This document shows, piece after piece, positions 28,925-39,855 of a DNA stretch of 45,132 nt. Position 1 is the first letter of the stretch. Every line of letters begins with the position of its first letter. The notes under the pieces are model-generated. The model had not been told where the DNA came from. It saw only the letters and a program-made list of their open reading frames with translations, and ran no database searches. A program made the translations under genes and the position numbers. This DNA is from Candidatus Synechococcus spongiarum SP3 (lineage in GTDB: Bacteria; Cyanobacteriota; Cyanobacteriia; PCC-6307; Cyanobiaceae), in NCBI GenBank assembly GCA_001007665.1, contig JXQG01000007.1:1-45132 (forward strand), read 5' to 3'.

Positions 28925-29830
28925 ATGGCAAAACGTCTTGATGGTCGGTTACTGGCTGCTCGCCATGAGGCCAGCCTCAGGGCATCCATTGCGCAGCACC
29001 TGGCCACCGCTGATGACCCGCCCGGCCTGGCGGTGGTGCGGATTGGGGATGATCCGGCCAGCGGGGTCTACGTGCGCAACAAGGCACAGGCCTGTGGCCG
29101 GGTTGGCATCGAGAGCCGGATCATCCATCATCCGGCCACGGCTAGCCAACAGGAGGTTCTGGAAAGCATCCACCAGCTCAATGGGAACCCGTCCTGTGAC
29201 GGCATCCTGGTGCAGCTCCCGATCCCTCCCCCGCTGGATGCCCGTCAACTGCTCCTGGCCGTGGATCCAGCCAAGGACGTAGATGGACTGCATCCTCTCA
29301 ACCTGGGGCGTCTGGTGCGGGGTGAACCGGGTTTACGTTCCTGCACCCCGGCAGGGATCATGGCCTTGCTGGCCCATGGCGGCATTGCTCTGGACGGGAT
29401 GCGTGCGCTGGTGATTGGCCGCAGCATCCTGGTGGGGCAACCCATGGCGATCCTGCTGCAGCAGGCCAATGCCACGGTCACCGTGGCCCATTCCCGCACC
29501 CGGGATCTGGCTCACCACTGCCGTCAGGCGGAATTGCTGGTGGTTGCTGCAGGGAAGCCGGGCCTGGTGGGGGCGGACTGGGTACGGCCTGGAGTGGTGG
29601 TGGTGGATGTGGGCATGCACCGCGTACCACCCCAACGGCAAGGTGAACAGGGAACCCTGCGGGGAGATGTGTGCTTTGAGGCGGTGGAGCCCCTCGCCAG
29701 CCACGTCACGCCTGTTCCAGGCGGGGTGGGCCCAATGACTGTTGCCATGCTGCTGTGGAACACCGTGCAGGCCTGGCGGCTGCGCCGAGGTGGTGTGGTC
29801 GGGACCGACCTTGCGCCGCTGCCCCGCTGA
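28925..29830 (+). CDS. folD: Methylenetetrahydrofolate dehydrogenase/cyclohydrolase
   Basis: FolD interconverts methylene-, methenyl- and formyl-tetrahydrofolate, supplying purine and formyl-methionine synthesis. The 301-residue protein shows [73 protein letters not shown] (NADP site) and [16 protein letters not shown] near the end. ATG 28925 is used, since upstream residues of the open frame (from 28748) do not belong to the family. An A/T-rich stretch upstream (TATAAATTTT near 28850) may carry the promoter. Confidence 0.95.
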   Translation: MAKRLDGRLLAARHEASLRASIAQHLATADDPPGLAVVRIGDDPASGVYVRNKAQACGRVGIESRIIHHPATASQQEVLESIHQLNGNPSCDGILVQLPIPPPLDARQLLLAVDPAKDVDGLHPLNLGRLVRGEPGLRSCTPAGIMALLAHGGIALDGMRALVIGRSILVGQPMAILLQQANATVTVAHSRTRDLAHHCRQAELLVVAAGKPGLVGADWVRPGVVVVDVGMHRVPPQRQGEQGTLRGDVCFEAVEPLASHVTPVPGGVGPMTVAMLLWNTVQAWRLRRGGVVGTDLAPLPR

Positions 29831-29907
29831 GGTATGCCCCCTTGCCTCCACTAAGGGACAATGGCTCCCCATGCCGTTTCTGTGGGACGGCTCCAGTTCC
29901 ATGTGCC

Positions 29908-30804
29908 ATGGCCCATCAACAGCCCTTTGAGTTGGAGACTTATCTTCAGGCCAGAAAGGTCCAGGTGGAGGCCGCCCTTGCAGAAGCCGTGACGCTGGAG
30001 CAGCCTGCCAGTCTGCGGCAGGCGATGGAATACTCCCTGTTGGCGGGAGGAAAGCGGTTGCGCCCCATTCTCTGCCTGGCCAGCTGTGAGTTGGCGGGTG
30101 GAGATCCCCGGTTGGCCCTGCCCACGGCCTGCGCCCTGGAGATGGTCCACACCATGTCCTTGATCCATGACGACCTGCCGTCCATGGACGATGATGACCT
30201 GCGGCGGGGCCGTCCCACCAACCACAAAATGTTTGGTGAAGCCATGGCGATCCTGGCCGGTGACGCTTTGCTCTGCCAGGCGTTCGAGATGGTGACGGGG
30301 CGCTCCTCCAGGGTTCCCGCCCAGCGGCTGCTGGCGGTCGCTGCCGAGCTGGCCAGGGCCGCGGGAGCACCGGGCCTTGTGGGGGGGCAGGTGGTGGATC
30401 TGGCCAGTGAGGGGAAGCAGGTCCCCCTGGAAACCCTGGAGTTCATTCACCTCCATAAGACGGCAGCCCTGCTGGAGGTATCGGTCATCAGCGGCGCCCT
30501 CATTGCTGGAGCCGTTGAGGCGTTGGTGGCTGATCTGCGCCGCTACGCCCGCAACATTGGCCTGGCGTTTCAGATCATCGACGACATCCTGGACGTCACG
30601 GTAGATAGTGCCACCTTGGGCAAAACCGCGGGCAAGGACCTGCTCACCGAAAAGAGCACCTACCCAGCCCTGTTGGGCCTTGAGGCGTCTCGCCGCAGTG
30701 CAACCGAGTTGATCACGGCTGCCAAGGCTGCTCTGGCCCCACAGGCGGAGGCCGCTCGCCCGCTGTTGGCTTTGGCGGACTTCATCGCCACCCGTAACCA
30801 CTGA
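29908..30804 (+). CDS. crtE: Polyprenyl (geranylgeranyl) diphosphate synthase
   Basis: This short-chain prenyl transferase makes the C20 precursor for carotenoids, chlorophyll phytol tails and quinones. The 298-residue protein has both aspartate-rich motifs: [17 protein letters not shown] (first, about residue 88) and [11 protein letters not shown] (second, about residue 222). It also has [19 protein letters not shown] and [18 protein letters not shown] 29908 begins [14 protein letters not shown]; upstream in-frame residues from 29755 overlap folD and look unreal. It is followed 5 nt later by the PAP2 gene, so they likely share a transcript. Confidence 0.92.
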   Translation: MAHQQPFELETYLQARKVQVEAALAEAVTLEQPASLRQAMEYSLLAGGKRLRPILCLASCELAGGDPRLALPTACALEMVHTMSLIHDDLPSMDDDDLRRGRPTNHKMFGEAMAILAGDALLCQAFEMVTGRSSRVPAQRLLAVAAELARAAGAPGLVGGQVVDLASEGKQVPLETLEFIHLHKTAALLEVSVISGALIAGAVEALVADLRRYARNIGLAFQIIDDILDVTVDSATLGKTAGKDLLTEKSTYPALLGLEASRRSATELITAAKAALAPQAEAARPLLALADFIATRNH

Positions 30805-30809
30805 TCTCC

Positions 30810-31301
30810 ATGGATGCTCTCACCGCGCTTTCCGACAATGCCGTCCTCGCTTGGGCTCTCCTGGCCTGTGGTGTGGCCCAACTCAGCAAGCTGCTGGTTG
30901 TGCTGGTGACGGAGCGGCAATGGCGCCCGGCCGTGCTCCTGGAGACGGGTGGCATGCCGTCCAGCCACGCCACTCTGGTGAGTGGGGTGGCGGCTGGCGT
31001 GGGCTGGCAGGTGGGCTTTGATCAGCCCCTGTTTGCCATGGCCTGTGCCATGGCCCTGGTGGTGATGTACGATGCCAGTGGCGTGCGCCGCGCCGCTGGC
31101 GTTCAGGCCGAGCGGCTCAATGCCTTCATGGCGCTGGCCGATCCTGATCGCTGCTCGTCCCTTGAACCCCTGAACACCAACTTGGGGCATACCCGGCGCC
31201 AGGTATTTGTGGGGGCCGTGCTGGGGATTGCCGTGGTTCTTCTCGGCATCAGCCGGATTGGCGGTATCCTGGACGGGCTCACTGGAGCAGCCAACTTGTA
31301 G
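30810..31301 (+). CDS. Divergent PAP2 family membrane protein
   Basis: The 163-residue protein has several hydrophobic helices and the motifs ETGGMPSSHATLVSGVAAG, MYDASGVRRAAGVQAERLN and NLGHTRRQVFVGAVLG. These are conserved in the divergent PAP2/VanZ-like phosphatase group (DUF212) of cyanobacteria and plastids. The phosphatase signature PSSH is present. Substrate unknown; proximity to crtE suggests, but does not prove, a role in prenyl phosphate metabolism. Confidence 0.85.
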   Translation: MDALTALSDNAVLAWALLACGVAQLSKLLVVLVTERQWRPAVLLETGGMPSSHATLVSGVAAGVGWQVGFDQPLFAMACAMALVVMYDASGVRRAAGVQAERLNAFMALADPDRCSSLEPLNTNLGHTRRQVFVGAVLGIAVVLLGISRIGGILDGLTGAANL

Positions 31302-31318
31302 CCCTCACGCCCCTTGGC

Positions 31319-32290
31319 TCACGGGCGTTTGGTGGTTGCCGGAGGCACAATCATCACGGGATAGCTGCCAAGATTCAGCAGGTACTCACAGATGGGATAC
31401 AGGCTTTGCAGAGCTTTCTGGAAAGGCGCAGCCTGATAATGGCCCTCAACGTCAATGAAAAAAACATATTTCCCCAAATCAGTTTTGGCAGGACGGGACT
31501 CGATGCGAGACATGTTCAGGGACTGCTCATGAAAGACCTGCAATGCCTCCACCAATCCCCCGGGGCGGTCCCGCTGCCGCAGAGAAAAACAGAGGCTGGT
31601 GATCACGGCCTGGTCCTGAGGCACAGAGGGGGCACGGGAACACTCCGTCGCCGCAACAGGCTGCACCAAGAGAAAGCGGGTGCAATTGTTGGGTTCGTCG
31701 TTGATGGGATACGCCAAAACGCTCAGGTCCTGATCTCTGGCGGTATCCAGGGAGGCAATGGCCCCACGGAAGCGGCTGCCTTTCACCATCCGCGCAGCTT
31801 CTGCAGTGGAGGTGGTGGGCAGCTGGAGGGCCTGGGGAAGGTGGTTGTTCAACCAGTTGCTGCATTGACCCAGTGCCTGGGGATGGGAGATGACTTCGCT
31901 GATGTCCTCCATGCGGGCACTCCCCAATAAGGCATGGCGGATGGGCAGTACCACGCCACGCACAATTTCCAGGCCTTGGGGTCCGCAGGGATCGGGGGAG
32001 TCCGGAGGACAACAGGGAGCACTCAAGCTTCGGAGGGTGTCCAGGGTGGCCGTCACGCCACCCTGCACGGAGTTCTCCACAGGCACCACAGCGGCGGCCA
32101 CAGTGTCGTCTCTCCCATGGTCGGCCTTGAGTTGGTGCAGCACACTCTGGATGGACAGACCAGGACGAGAACGATGGTCCTGCAGCCCTTGGGCCTGGGC
32201 CAGGTGGTGGCAGGCAATCTCGGTATAGGTGCCGGAGGGACCCAGAAAAGCAATGAGGGGAAAGGACAAGGTTCGGTGACGGCATCTCAC
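31319..32290 (-). CDS. pheA: Prephenate dehydratase
   Basis: PheA converts prephenate to phenylpyruvate in phenylalanine synthesis. The catalytic domain shows IAFLGPSGTYTEIACHHLA, VVPVENSVQGGVTATLD and NNCTRFLLVQPV with the conserved Thr-Arg-Phe. It is followed by an ACT regulatory domain with LNMSRIESRPAKTDLGKYVF and FFIDVEGH, the phenylalanine-binding region. The 323-residue frame is intact; the first nine residues may be superfluous, as the family usually starts near IAFLGP. It converges with the PAP2 gene, 17 nt apart, and is divergent from DUF1997. Confidence 0.93.
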   Translation of the reverse strand: MRCRHRTLSFPLIAFLGPSGTYTEIACHHLAQAQGLQDHRSRPGLSIQSVLHQLKADHGRDDTVAAAVVPVENSVQGGVTATLDTLRSLSAPCCPPDSPDPCGPQGLEIVRGVVLPIRHALLGSARMEDISEVISHPQALGQCSNWLNNHLPQALQLPTTSTAEAARMVKGSRFRGAIASLDTARDQDLSVLAYPINDEPNNCTRFLLVQPVAATECSRAPSVPQDQAVITSLCFSLRQRDRPGGLVEALQVFHEQSLNMSRIESRPAKTDLGKYVFFIDVEGHYQAAPFQKALQSLYPICEYLLNLGSYPVMIVPPATTKRP

Positions 32291-32319
32291 ATGGCTAAGA
32301 TCCCATCAACAGCGGCGCC

Positions 32320-32859
32320 ATGGCCATGAAATTGGCCTTCTCGGCTCGGCAAAAGCTGGGTCTGGCTCTACCGGGGTCTTCGGAGAAGGGATCTTCGGAG
32401 AATCTGACGGCTTATCTGAAGCAGGAGGAACGGGTCGTCAGGGTCCTGCTGGGTTCTGGTGCGCTTCAGGTCCTGGGACCGGCCCACTATCGCTACACGC
32501 TCCCCCGGCTCAAGGTCTTTCAGTTGCAGGTGCAACCCATTGTTGACCTGCGCACCATGCTCTTGCCACAGCGGCTGGTCATCCGCTCCTGCCAATGCCA
32601 CCTCGATAGCAGTACGGTGCTGGCTGTCAACGACTTTCAGCTTCAGTTGGACTCCTGGTTGGAGGCCCGTGGTGGGCAATTGGAGGGGGAGGCGTCCCTG
32701 GCTGTACAGGTGACCCGCCCGAGATTGCTGCGCCTGCTTCCCAAAACCGTCCTGGAAAGCACCGGCGTCCATGTGTTGGCCGGCGTTCTGGGTGGCATCA
32801 AGGCCAGGATGAGCCGGAAGTTTTTGCAGGACTTCCAGGTCTGGCGCCGTGAGAATTGA
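32320..32859 (+). CDS. DUF1997 family protein
   Basis: The 179-residue protein contains [40 protein letters not shown] and [16 protein letters not shown] at its end. This is the pattern of the DUF1997 family found in cyanobacteria and plants. These proteins resemble lipid-binding START-like folds, but no function is established. Its end overlaps the convergent rnhB tail by 62 nt. Confidence 0.8.
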   Translation: MAMKLAFSARQKLGLALPGSSEKGSSENLTAYLKQEERVVRVLLGSGALQVLGPAHYRYTLPRLKVFQLQVQPIVDLRTMLLPQRLVIRSCQCHLDSSTVLAVNDFQLQLDSWLEARGGQLEGEASLAVQVTRPRLLRLLPKTVLESTGVHVLAGVLGGIKARMSRKFLQDFQVWRREN

Positions 32860-33553
32860 ATAGCGTCTCCTCCATGGTCTCTCCTGCTCCCGGAATCTTT
32901 CTCAGAAAGCTGAGACGGTGCAGCGGCGTGGGACCCAGGCTCTTGAGCGCTGAGCGATGCTGAGGCGTTCCATAGCCCTTATGGGCAGCCAGGCCATAGC
33001 CGGGGAAGCGCCGATCCAGCCGGAGGAGCAGGCTGTCCCTGGCCTGCTTGGCCACGATGCTGGCACAGGCAATGGTCAGGCAACGCTGGTCCCCGCGCAC
33101 CACCGTCTGCTGAGGGTTGCGCCATGGCCGCAGCCGCAGGTTCCCATCCACCAGCACCAACTGCGGCGCCTTGGCGAGACGCTGCAGGGCACGGACCATG
33201 GCCAACTCCGTCGCAGCCCGTATGCCCCGCTGGTCAATCTCCCGGGCCGAGGCCTGCCCCAGGCCCAGATCCATGGCCAGGCGATCAATGAGCGGCAGAA
33301 GTCTTTGGCGATGAACCGGTTTGAGGGCCTTACTGTCTTGAACACCAGCAGCAGCAAGGATGGGCAATGCCGCTGCATCCAGGCAGCAGGCCGCTGCAAA
33401 AACAGGACCGAACAAGCAGCCTCGGCCCACCTCGTCCACACCAGCGAGAGACGCCAAGGCTACCCCGGCGGCAACTCCAAGACGGGCGTCCTCTCTGGTC
33501 TGAATCAAGTCCTCAGGTGGCGGCGCGGCGGCGGCGGCGGCGGCGGCGGCCAT
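32798..33553 (-). CDS. rnhB: Ribonuclease HII
   Basis: RNase HII removes single ribonucleotides and RNA primers from DNA. Catalytic motifs are [50 protein letters not shown] and [11 protein letters not shown], giving the four-acid active site. The start is uncertain. ATG 33553 yields a run of nine Ala that is only the out-of-frame reading of the rne Arg codons. A TTG at 33508, just after the rne stop, is an attractive alternative. The last 25 residues (after LSFLRKIPG) extend beyond the family and overlap DUF1997. It lies in the rne transcription unit. Confidence 0.88.
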   Translation of the reverse strand: MAAAAAAAAAPPPEDLIQTREDARLGVAAGVALASLAGVDEVGRGCLFGPVFAAACCLDAAALPILAAAGVQDSKALKPVHRQRLLPLIDRLAMDLGLGQASAREIDQRGIRAATELAMVRALQRLAKAPQLVLVDGNLRLRPWRNPQQTVVRGDQRCLTIACASIVAKQARDSLLLRLDRRFPGYGLAAHKGYGTPQHRSALKSLGPTPLHRLSFLRKIPGAGETMEETLFNSHGARPGSPAKTSGSSWP

Positions 33554-35645
33554 TGTCCTGCTCCTCCTCGGAGATTGCCCCGGCAGATGGCGCATCGCCT
33601 GCGGGGGAGGCATCGGTGTTCTGGGCGGCGCCATTCACCTGTAGGGGCGGAAGGACTGGCCGACCTCCTGCTCCCTCCTGGTCAGAAGCCGTCAGCCCAG
33701 GCTCTCCCCGGGTGATCATGGGCGCCTCGTCCCGGGCGGTACCAACACTGTCGCTCACCGTCCTGGTTGCGTTGTTTGTTGCCTCGCCCGTCTCTGGCTG
33801 AGCAACCACGGTGGTCGGGGCAGTCTCAGGGGCGGCATTGGATGAGGTTGCTGTGGGAGTGATCCCCGTAGCTTGCCCCTGCTCTTCGCTCTTGTCGCCT
33901 GGTTGCTGGTCGGTGGCGGCCTCCGGCGTCACGGAAGGCTTGCTTTTCTCAAGCCCGCTGCGCTGGCGGCGCTGGCGGCGGGGCGCCCCGTTGCCAGCGA
34001 CCATCTGGCCTTTGGCTTCAGCCAAGGAAGACTGCGTACCCTCGCCAGGACCAACAACGCGAACCGCTACCGTATTCAAGTCCTTGGGCGGTGTAGGAGC
34101 CGTCAGTGCCGGATTGAAGCCGCACCAGCTGAAGACCGTCTTTTGATCTTCACTCATGGGTACGTCAATCATCTCCGGCGCACTGGCGCTGGACGGGCCG
34201 GATCCTGCCTCAGACAATGGACTGGCTTCCGATTCGTCTGGAACCGCGCCTGGAACGGTCGGGGTCTCAACAGGAGCCGATGCACCACTGCGTCCACCGC
34301 CGCCCCGGCGGCGACGTCGGTTGCTGCCGCCACCATTGGCCGCATCCGGACTGGTGTCCCCAGGGGTAGGCAATGGGGTTCCAGGGGGTTGCACGATCCC
34401 CGTTGCCAAGGACTGCAGGTTGGTCTTGCCCGGCAGGGTGACCACATGGCCCAGGCCGGCACAGGTGGGGCACTGGCGACTAAAGAGCTCGTAAATATTC
34501 TGACCCTGGCGCTTGCGGGTCAGTTCCACCAATCCCAACTCCGTAATCTGAGCAATCTGAGGCCTTGCTTTGTCGGGCCCCATGGCCTTCATGAAGTGCT
34601 CCAGCAACAACAGCTGATCTCGTCGCGACTCCATGTCAATAAAGTCAACGATGATCATGCCGCCAATGTTGCGCAGCTGGAGTTGGCGGGCAATCTCGGT
34701 GGCAGCTTCACAGTTGGTCCACAACACTGTCTCGCGGGAATTGGCGGAACGCGTAAAGGAGCCGGAGTTCACATCAACCACTGTCAGGGCTTCAGTGGGC
34801 TCGATAATCACGTAACCGCCAGAGGGCAGATCCACCCGTGGCAAGAGGGCCTGGTGAATGGCCGCAGGAATGCGGAAGGCCTCCAGCAACTTCTCCGCAC
34901 TGGCAAAGGCGTCCACCACAATGGAGTTCTTTGCTGCGCCAAGGAAGGTTCTGACCCGCTCCACCACCTGGGGACCATCCACCACCACCTTGTCCAGATC
35001 TGGTCCACAGTGATCCCGCAAGGTGCGATGAACGAAGTCATCATCGCGGTTCAGGAGCACTGGCGGTTGGGACGTCTCTGCGGTGGCCTGAATCGCCTCC
35101 CACTGGCGGCAGAGCGTTTCAAGGTCGTCAATAATCTGGTCCTCTTCCACCCCCTCGGCTTTTGTGCGCACCAGCAGGCCGGTTCCGGCAGGCTTGATCA
35201 AAACTGCCAAAGCCCGAAGGCGATCGCGCTCGGCCTCTTCGTGAATGCGGCGAGAAATGTTGACTCCCTGTCCACTGGGCTGGAGCACCAGAAAGCGGCC
35301 GGGCAGAGTAATGTTGCCGGTGAGCCGAGGCCCTTTGCTGCCTGTGGGCTCTTTCATGACCTGCACCAGAGCTTTCTGGCGTGGCTCGAGTAGTTCTGTA
35401 ATGGATCCAGCAGTCTGCCGCAGCCGCAGAGGGCCCAGATCGGTGACGTGAATGAAACCATTTCTTTCACTTTCACCGATGTTCACAAAGGCGGCATCAA
35501 TCCCTGGGTGGACGTTTTCCACCGTTCCAAGGTAGATGTCGCCGATCTGGTGTTGACCTTGGGCAACGATCAGTTGGTCAACACGCTCATTATTGAGAAT
35601 GGCGGCAATGCGCAGGCTTTCAGCAATAAGAATTTGCTTGGTCAT
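33513..35645 (-). CDS. rne: Ribonuclease E/G
   Basis: RNase E is the main endonuclease of mRNA decay. The 710-residue protein begins [20 protein letters not shown] and contains an S1 domain (residues about 35-120, [20 protein letters not shown]). The catalytic DNase I-like part has [11 protein letters not shown] and [16 protein letters not shown] with the active-site Asp pair. The zinc link is [13 protein letters not shown]. The long tail from about residue 405 is low complexity (Pro/Ala/Thr/Gly) and ends [12 protein letters not shown]. In cyanobacteria an Arg-rich terminal nonapeptide binds polynucleotide phosphorylase, so a degradosome contact is expected. The frame is intact. Confidence 0.95.
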   Translation of the reverse strand: MTKQILIAESLRIAAILNNERVDQLIVAQGQHQIGDIYLGTVENVHPGIDAAFVNIGESERNGFIHVTDLGPLRLRQTAGSITELLEPRQKALVQVMKEPTGSKGPRLTGNITLPGRFLVLQPSGQGVNISRRIHEEAERDRLRALAVLIKPAGTGLLVRTKAEGVEEDQIIDDLETLCRQWEAIQATAETSQPPVLLNRDDDFVHRTLRDHCGPDLDKVVVDGPQVVERVRTFLGAAKNSIVVDAFASAEKLLEAFRIPAAIHQALLPRVDLPSGGYVIIEPTEALTVVDVNSGSFTRSANSRETVLWTNCEAATEIARQLQLRNIGGMIIVDFIDMESRRDQLLLLEHFMKAMGPDKARPQIAQITELGLVELTRKRQGQNIYELFSRQCPTCAGLGHVVTLPGKTNLQSLATGIVQPPGTPLPTPGDTSPDAANGGGSNRRRRRGGGGRSGASAPVETPTVPGAVPDESEASPLSEAGSGPSSASAPEMIDVPMSEDQKTVFSWCGFNPALTAPTPPKDLNTVAVRVVGPGEGTQSSLAEAKGQMVAGNGAPRRQRRQRSGLEKSKPSVTPEAATDQQPGDKSEEQGQATGITPTATSSNAAPETAPTTVVAQPETGEATNNATRTVSDSVGTARDEAPMITRGEPGLTASDQEGAGGRPVLPPLQVNGAAQNTDASPAGDAPSAGAISEEEQDNGRRRRRRRRAAT
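33526..33550. repeat. CGG trinucleotide repeat, about 8 units
   Basis: A pure CGG tract of 25 nt. On the minus strand it encodes Arg repeats at the C-terminus of RNase E and, in the next frame, an Ala run at the proposed N-terminus of RNase HII. Length changes in units of three would alter only the Arg or Ala number. Confidence 0.9.
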
Positions 35646-35847
35646 GGAAGAGAACCGAAAAGTTTTGCCAAAGGTGAGGGCTGTTGGAGAGCGTTATTTG
35701 CATGTCAGTGAAGCTGTTCAGCAGATTAAGGCATGGAGTCAACCGTCAATTGCTGCTGTTAACAGGAGTCGGAAGAAACATGTCGAGCTCCAGGGGGAAC
35801 CCCGGCATGACGTGAAGTCTTGTTGTCCCGGTCACAGGGATAATCTA
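35646..35847. other. Gap between the radical SAM gene and rne, likely rne leader
   Basis: These 202 nt hold no gene. Being directly upstream of rne on its strand, they include its promoter or 5' leader, which in other bacteria and cyanobacteria is used for autoregulation. I see no clear conserved structure beyond locally lower GC content. Confidence 0.4.
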
Positions 35848-38523
35848 TCACAAGCAGGTGTCCTCTTGCCGGGGCTTGGCGGCCTCAGGACGCAGATATA
35901 GCCAATCGCGGCGCAGAGCCGTGATGGACAGTCCCTCGCCGAGATGATCCGCCAGGATCGTCTCCAGTTGCTGGGGTTTCAGGCTGCGTCCGGTGGGATC
36001 AATGGCCACGTCAACCGACAACTGCACAGCGGCACCTCTTTGATCATGGAGGGTCAGGTCCTTGAGCAGAGGGCGCAGATCCCGGTGCCGTCGTTGTCCT
36101 TTTTTATCCACGTCCTGCCACGGCAAGCCGGGAGCAGCCAGTACGGCCTGACAAGCGGCCTGCCAGGCCAGGCCTGGTAGGGCGACCCCTGATTCCGGGC
36201 AGAATTCCATGGTCCAGCGGGCGCCCTCCAGAAGTTGCGCCAGGCTCTTTTGCCCGAGGGGAACTTCTTCGGCCGCCAGGAGTTGGATCCCCATGGGCAG
36301 TCGGGGCTGGAGGGTGTTGATCAGTGTCGTGGGAGGGACGACTCTGGTCAACTCCAGATCCAGCAACTCACCACCACCATCAACCCCAAGAGGCAGAGCA
36401 TGGCCCACTTGCAGCCGTGGCAGTGGGTGGAACCCTGCACTGAAGCTGACGGGCAAGGCCGCAGAACGCAGGGCCCGATCCAGCAGTCGCAAGAGATCCA
36501 GATGGCTGAGCAGCGCTGCATCCCCTTCCTTGGTGAAGCGCAGCCGCAGCCGCTGGACCCGCTGGCTCGCAGGCTGGACCCTGGGTACGGCCACAGGCGC
36601 CGGTGGCGGCGCCACAACCCGATTGTGTCCAAACCCTGGCCCACACACCCCGCAACTGCTGCAGGCGGCAAAGGAACAGTCCGGCACCACCATGGCCTCC
36701 ATGGCCCGTTGCAGGTCGTCTCGAAGCCACTGCCGGTCCACGCCTGTATCAATGTGATCCCAGGGCAGGGGAAGGGTTGTTGGATCTTCGCTCTCCTGCG
36801 CTTGCTGCTGATCCCTCCAGCTCAATCCTGCTGTGCGGATGGCCTGATTCCAGGCATTGTAGGCCCGCTCCACGCTTTCCCACCAGGCATCCATTCCCGC
36901 CCCGTTGCGCCAGGCTCCAGCAATGACTTGTGCGAGACGACGATCCCCGCGACCCACAACGTCCTCCATGGCGGAGATCCGCACATCCGTTTCATTCACC
37001 TTGAGGCGAGGAATGCCCCGTAGGGCTTCATGCAGCAACACCTGTTTGCGGCGCAGGTCGTCACTGGAGACCTGATGCCACTGGAACGGTGTGTGGGGCT
37101 TGGGGGTGAAATTGCTGATGGTGAGATGAAAGCCCAGGGGGCCATGGCCCCGGCACTCCCGCTTCAGCCAACGCACCGTCTCGGCAATGCCCAGCACGTC
37201 GGCATCCGTTTCGCCAGGCAACCCGATCATGAAATAGAGCTTGACGGTTCGCCAGCCCTGCTCGTAGGCGGTGCGGACACCACGGAGCAGGTCCTGGTCC
37301 GTAAGGCCTTTGTTGATGATGTCCCGCAGTCGCTGGGTGCCCGCCTCTGGGGCAAAGGTGACCCCTGTGCGGCGTGTGCCACCGATGATCTGGGCAATGG
37401 TTTCATCAAAGCGGTCCACCCGCTGACTGGGCAGGCTGAGGCTGACCGATTGCCCCTGGAGACGATTGCGTAACTCCACGCCAACGGCCGGGAGCGCCAG
37501 ATAGTCGGAGCAACTGAGGGAGAGAAGGGAAAAATCGCTGTAGCCGGTTGTCTTCATTCCCGTTTGCACGGCCTCCACAACCTCCTCCGGCGCCACGTCT
37601 CGAGCGGGGCGGGTCAACATGCCGGGCTGACAGAAGCGGCAGCCCCGGGTACAGCCTCGGCGGATTTCCACCACCAGCCGATCATGGACGGTCTCCACCT
37701 GGGGCACCAACCCTGTGGCGTAATGGGGGATGGGATCCGCCACTCGCCGCACCACCTGGGCTGGAGCGTCGGATGATCGGGGCACAACCCGTCCGTCACT
37801 GCTGCGCTGGTACAGGCTGGGGACATACACCCCCGGCACATGGGCAAGATCCCGCAACAGGGCCGAGCGGCTCAGGCCTGTGGCCTTGCCCTCCCGGATC
37901 ACCAAGCCAATCTCCGGCAGCAACTCCTCCCCATCCCCCAGAGCGATGAAGTCAAAAAAGGCGGCATAGGGCTCAGGATTGGACGTGGCGGTTTGGCCAC
38001 CCGCAAAGACGAGGGGTTGGGCCTGAGGGTGATCCAAGGGCACATCCGGACGCTTCTGGGCCCAAATGGGCAAGCCGCTCAGATCCAGCATTTCCAGGAT
38101 GTTGGTGGCCCCCAACTCATAGCTGATGCTGAAGCCGAGAATGTCGAAGGCCTTCAAGGGCCGACGACTTTCCACCGCAAACAGAGGAACCCCCTGCTGC
38201 CGCAGCCGGGCGGCAAGATCCGTCGCAGGCAGGTAGGCCCGATCACAAAGCTGCCCTGGCAGGCGGTTGAGAATGCCATAGAGGATGATGTGCCCCAGAT
38301 TGCTGGCGCCCACTTCATAGAGTTCCGGATAGGTGAGACACCAGCGCAATGATGCCTGTTCCCAGGGCTTATGCAGGGCGCCACGCTCCTGGCCCAGGTA
38401 GCGGCCCGGTTTGCTGATGCCGCGATTGACCAGTTGATGGAAGGGGACGGGAGCGGTCGCTGTGGCAGAGGGCATGGGCTTGGAATCGACAAACAGCGCG
38501 GGGTGAGGCACACCCCTGTCCAT
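35848..38523 (-). CDS. B12-binding-type radical SAM protein (TIGR03960/TIGR03936 fusion)
   Basis: The 891-residue protein fuses two parts. The first has a cobalamin-binding-like N-terminus (LTYPELYEVGASNLGHIILY, FDILGFSISYELGATNIL) and a radical SAM core with the cluster motif VEIRRGCTRGCRFCQPGM. It also has FAPEAGTQRLRDIINKG and KLYFMIGLPGETDADV. The second part (from about residue 650, LRLRFTKEGDAALLSHLDLL and SFSAGFHPLPRL) is the DUF2344 domain often found next to rne. The reaction is unknown, though the gene's link with RNase E suggests RNA or ribosome modification. A start at M17 (38475) is possible. Confidence 0.88.
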   Translation of the reverse strand: MDRGVPHPALFVDSKPMPSATATAPVPFHQLVNRGISKPGRYLGQERGALHKPWEQASLRWCLTYPELYEVGASNLGHIILYGILNRLPGQLCDRAYLPATDLAARLRQQGVPLFAVESRRPLKAFDILGFSISYELGATNILEMLDLSGLPIWAQKRPDVPLDHPQAQPLVFAGGQTATSNPEPYAAFFDFIALGDGEELLPEIGLVIREGKATGLSRSALLRDLAHVPGVYVPSLYQRSSDGRVVPRSSDAPAQVVRRVADPIPHYATGLVPQVETVHDRLVVEIRRGCTRGCRFCQPGMLTRPARDVAPEEVVEAVQTGMKTTGYSDFSLLSLSCSDYLALPAVGVELRNRLQGQSVSLSLPSQRVDRFDETIAQIIGGTRRTGVTFAPEAGTQRLRDIINKGLTDQDLLRGVRTAYEQGWRTVKLYFMIGLPGETDADVLGIAETVRWLKRECRGHGPLGFHLTISNFTPKPHTPFQWHQVSSDDLRRKQVLLHEALRGIPRLKVNETDVRISAMEDVVGRGDRRLAQVIAGAWRNGAGMDAWWESVERAYNAWNQAIRTAGLSWRDQQQAQESEDPTTLPLPWDHIDTGVDRQWLRDDLQRAMEAMVVPDCSFAACSSCGVCGPGFGHNRVVAPPPAPVAVPRVQPASQRVQRLRLRFTKEGDAALLSHLDLLRLLDRALRSAALPVSFSAGFHPLPRLQVGHALPLGVDGGGELLDLELTRVVPPTTLINTLQPRLPMGIQLLAAEEVPLGQKSLAQLLEGARWTMEFCPESGVALPGLAWQAACQAVLAAPGLPWQDVDKKGQRRHRDLRPLLKDLTLHDQRGAAVQLSVDVAIDPTGRSLKPQQLETILADHLGEGLSITALRRDWLYLRPEAAKPRQEDTCL

Positions 38524-38552
38524 AGGATGGGGGTTCTGTCCCGGTTGCTGCC

Positions 38553-39788
38553 ATGGTGCGCGTCAACAGCCACTACCAGATGTTGCAGGCAGGGTATCTG
38601 TTCCCTGAGATTCAGCGCCGCGTCAAGGCCTTTGCGGACGAGCATCCTGAGGCTGATCTCATCCGCCTGGGCATCGGTGACGTCACCGAGCCTTTGCCCG
38701 CCGCCTGCCGAGACGCCATGGCAAAAGCTGTTGAGGCCATGGGGACGAGAACGGGATTTCATGGCTACGGTCCCGAGCAGGGCTACCACTGGCTACGGCA
38801 GGCCATCGCCCAGCATGACTACCAACAGCGGGGCTGTGCCGTTGAAGCGGACGAGATTTTCATCTCCGATGGCTCCAAGTGCGATACGAGCAACATTCTG
38901 GACATCCTCGGGGACGACAACCGCATTGCCGTGACCGATCCGGTCTACCCCGTCTACGTAGACTCCAACGTGATGGCCGGCCATACGGGCCCCGCCGATG
39001 ATCAGGGTCGCTACGGCGGCTTGCAGTACCTGCCTCTCACCGCGGACAACCACTTCTGCGCCCCCCTGCCGGCAACGCCGGCGGATCTGATCTATCTGTG
39101 CTTTCCCAACAATCCCACCGGGGCGGTGGCCACCCGTGCTGCCCTGCAGCGTTGGGTTGACTATGCCCGCAGCCATGGGGCTCTGATTCTCTTTGATGCG
39201 GCTTACGAAGCCTTTATCCAGGATCCGGAGCTGCCCCACTCCATTTTTGAAGTGGACGGGGCTCGAGACTGTGCCATCGAGTTCCGCTCCTTCTCCAAGA
39301 ATGCTGGCTTCACGGGCACACGTTGCGCCTTTACCGTGGTCCCCAAAGCCCTGAGCGGCCACACCCGCGACGGGGATGCCGTGTCCCTCCGGCAGCTCTG
39401 GAGCCGTCGCCAGAGCACCAGGTTCAACGGCGTGGGCTATGTGGTGCAACGGGGCGCCGAGGCCGTCTATTCCCCCGCTGGCCAAGCCCAGGTGGCCCGG
39501 TTGGTGGCCTTTTACATGGAAAACGCCGCCATTATCCGACAGCAACTCCAGCGCCTGGGTCTGGCGGTGTACGGCGGGCAACATGCTCCCTACGTCTGGG
39601 TCAAGACCCCTGCTTCCATGAGTTCCTGGCAGTTCTTTGACCAACTTCTCCACAAGGCCCATGTTGTGGGCACACCTGGGGCTGGTTTTGGCGCTGCGGG
39701 GGAGGGCTACCTGCGCCTTTCAGCCTTTAACAGCCGTGCCCAGGTGGAGGCGGCCATGGCCCGGATTGCCCGGTGCGAGTTGCAATGA
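38553..39788 (+). CDS. dapL: LL-diaminopimelate aminotransferase
   Basis: DapL makes LL-diaminopimelate directly from tetrahydrodipicolinate, the lysine and cell-wall route used by cyanobacteria and plants. The 411-residue PLP enzyme shows [69 protein letters not shown] and [19 protein letters not shown], where the Lys binds PLP. The frame is intact and normal length. It is divergent from the radical SAM gene with only 29 bp between annotated starts, so the promoters may overlap. clpS follows 67 nt later. Confidence 0.95.
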   Translation: MVRVNSHYQMLQAGYLFPEIQRRVKAFADEHPEADLIRLGIGDVTEPLPAACRDAMAKAVEAMGTRTGFHGYGPEQGYHWLRQAIAQHDYQQRGCAVEADEIFISDGSKCDTSNILDILGDDNRIAVTDPVYPVYVDSNVMAGHTGPADDQGRYGGLQYLPLTADNHFCAPLPATPADLIYLCFPNNPTGAVATRAALQRWVDYARSHGALILFDAAYEAFIQDPELPHSIFEVDGARDCAIEFRSFSKNAGFTGTRCAFTVVPKALSGHTRDGDAVSLRQLWSRRQSTRFNGVGYVVQRGAEAVYSPAGQAQVARLVAFYMENAAIIRQQLQRLGLAVYGGQHAPYVWVKTPASMSSWQFFDQLLHKAHVVGTPGAGFGAAGEGYLRLSAFNSRAQVEAAMARIARCELQ

Positions 39789-39855
39789 CATCCCGTCTAC
39801 CAACCGGTCGGCTAAGTTAAGCGGGAAGATTTTGTCCAGAGACTCGGCGTTGATC

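Noticed and set aside
33873..35393. 506-codon plus-strand frame opposite rne
   Set aside because: rne is unambiguous on the other strand with all catalytic motifs; this is a shadow.
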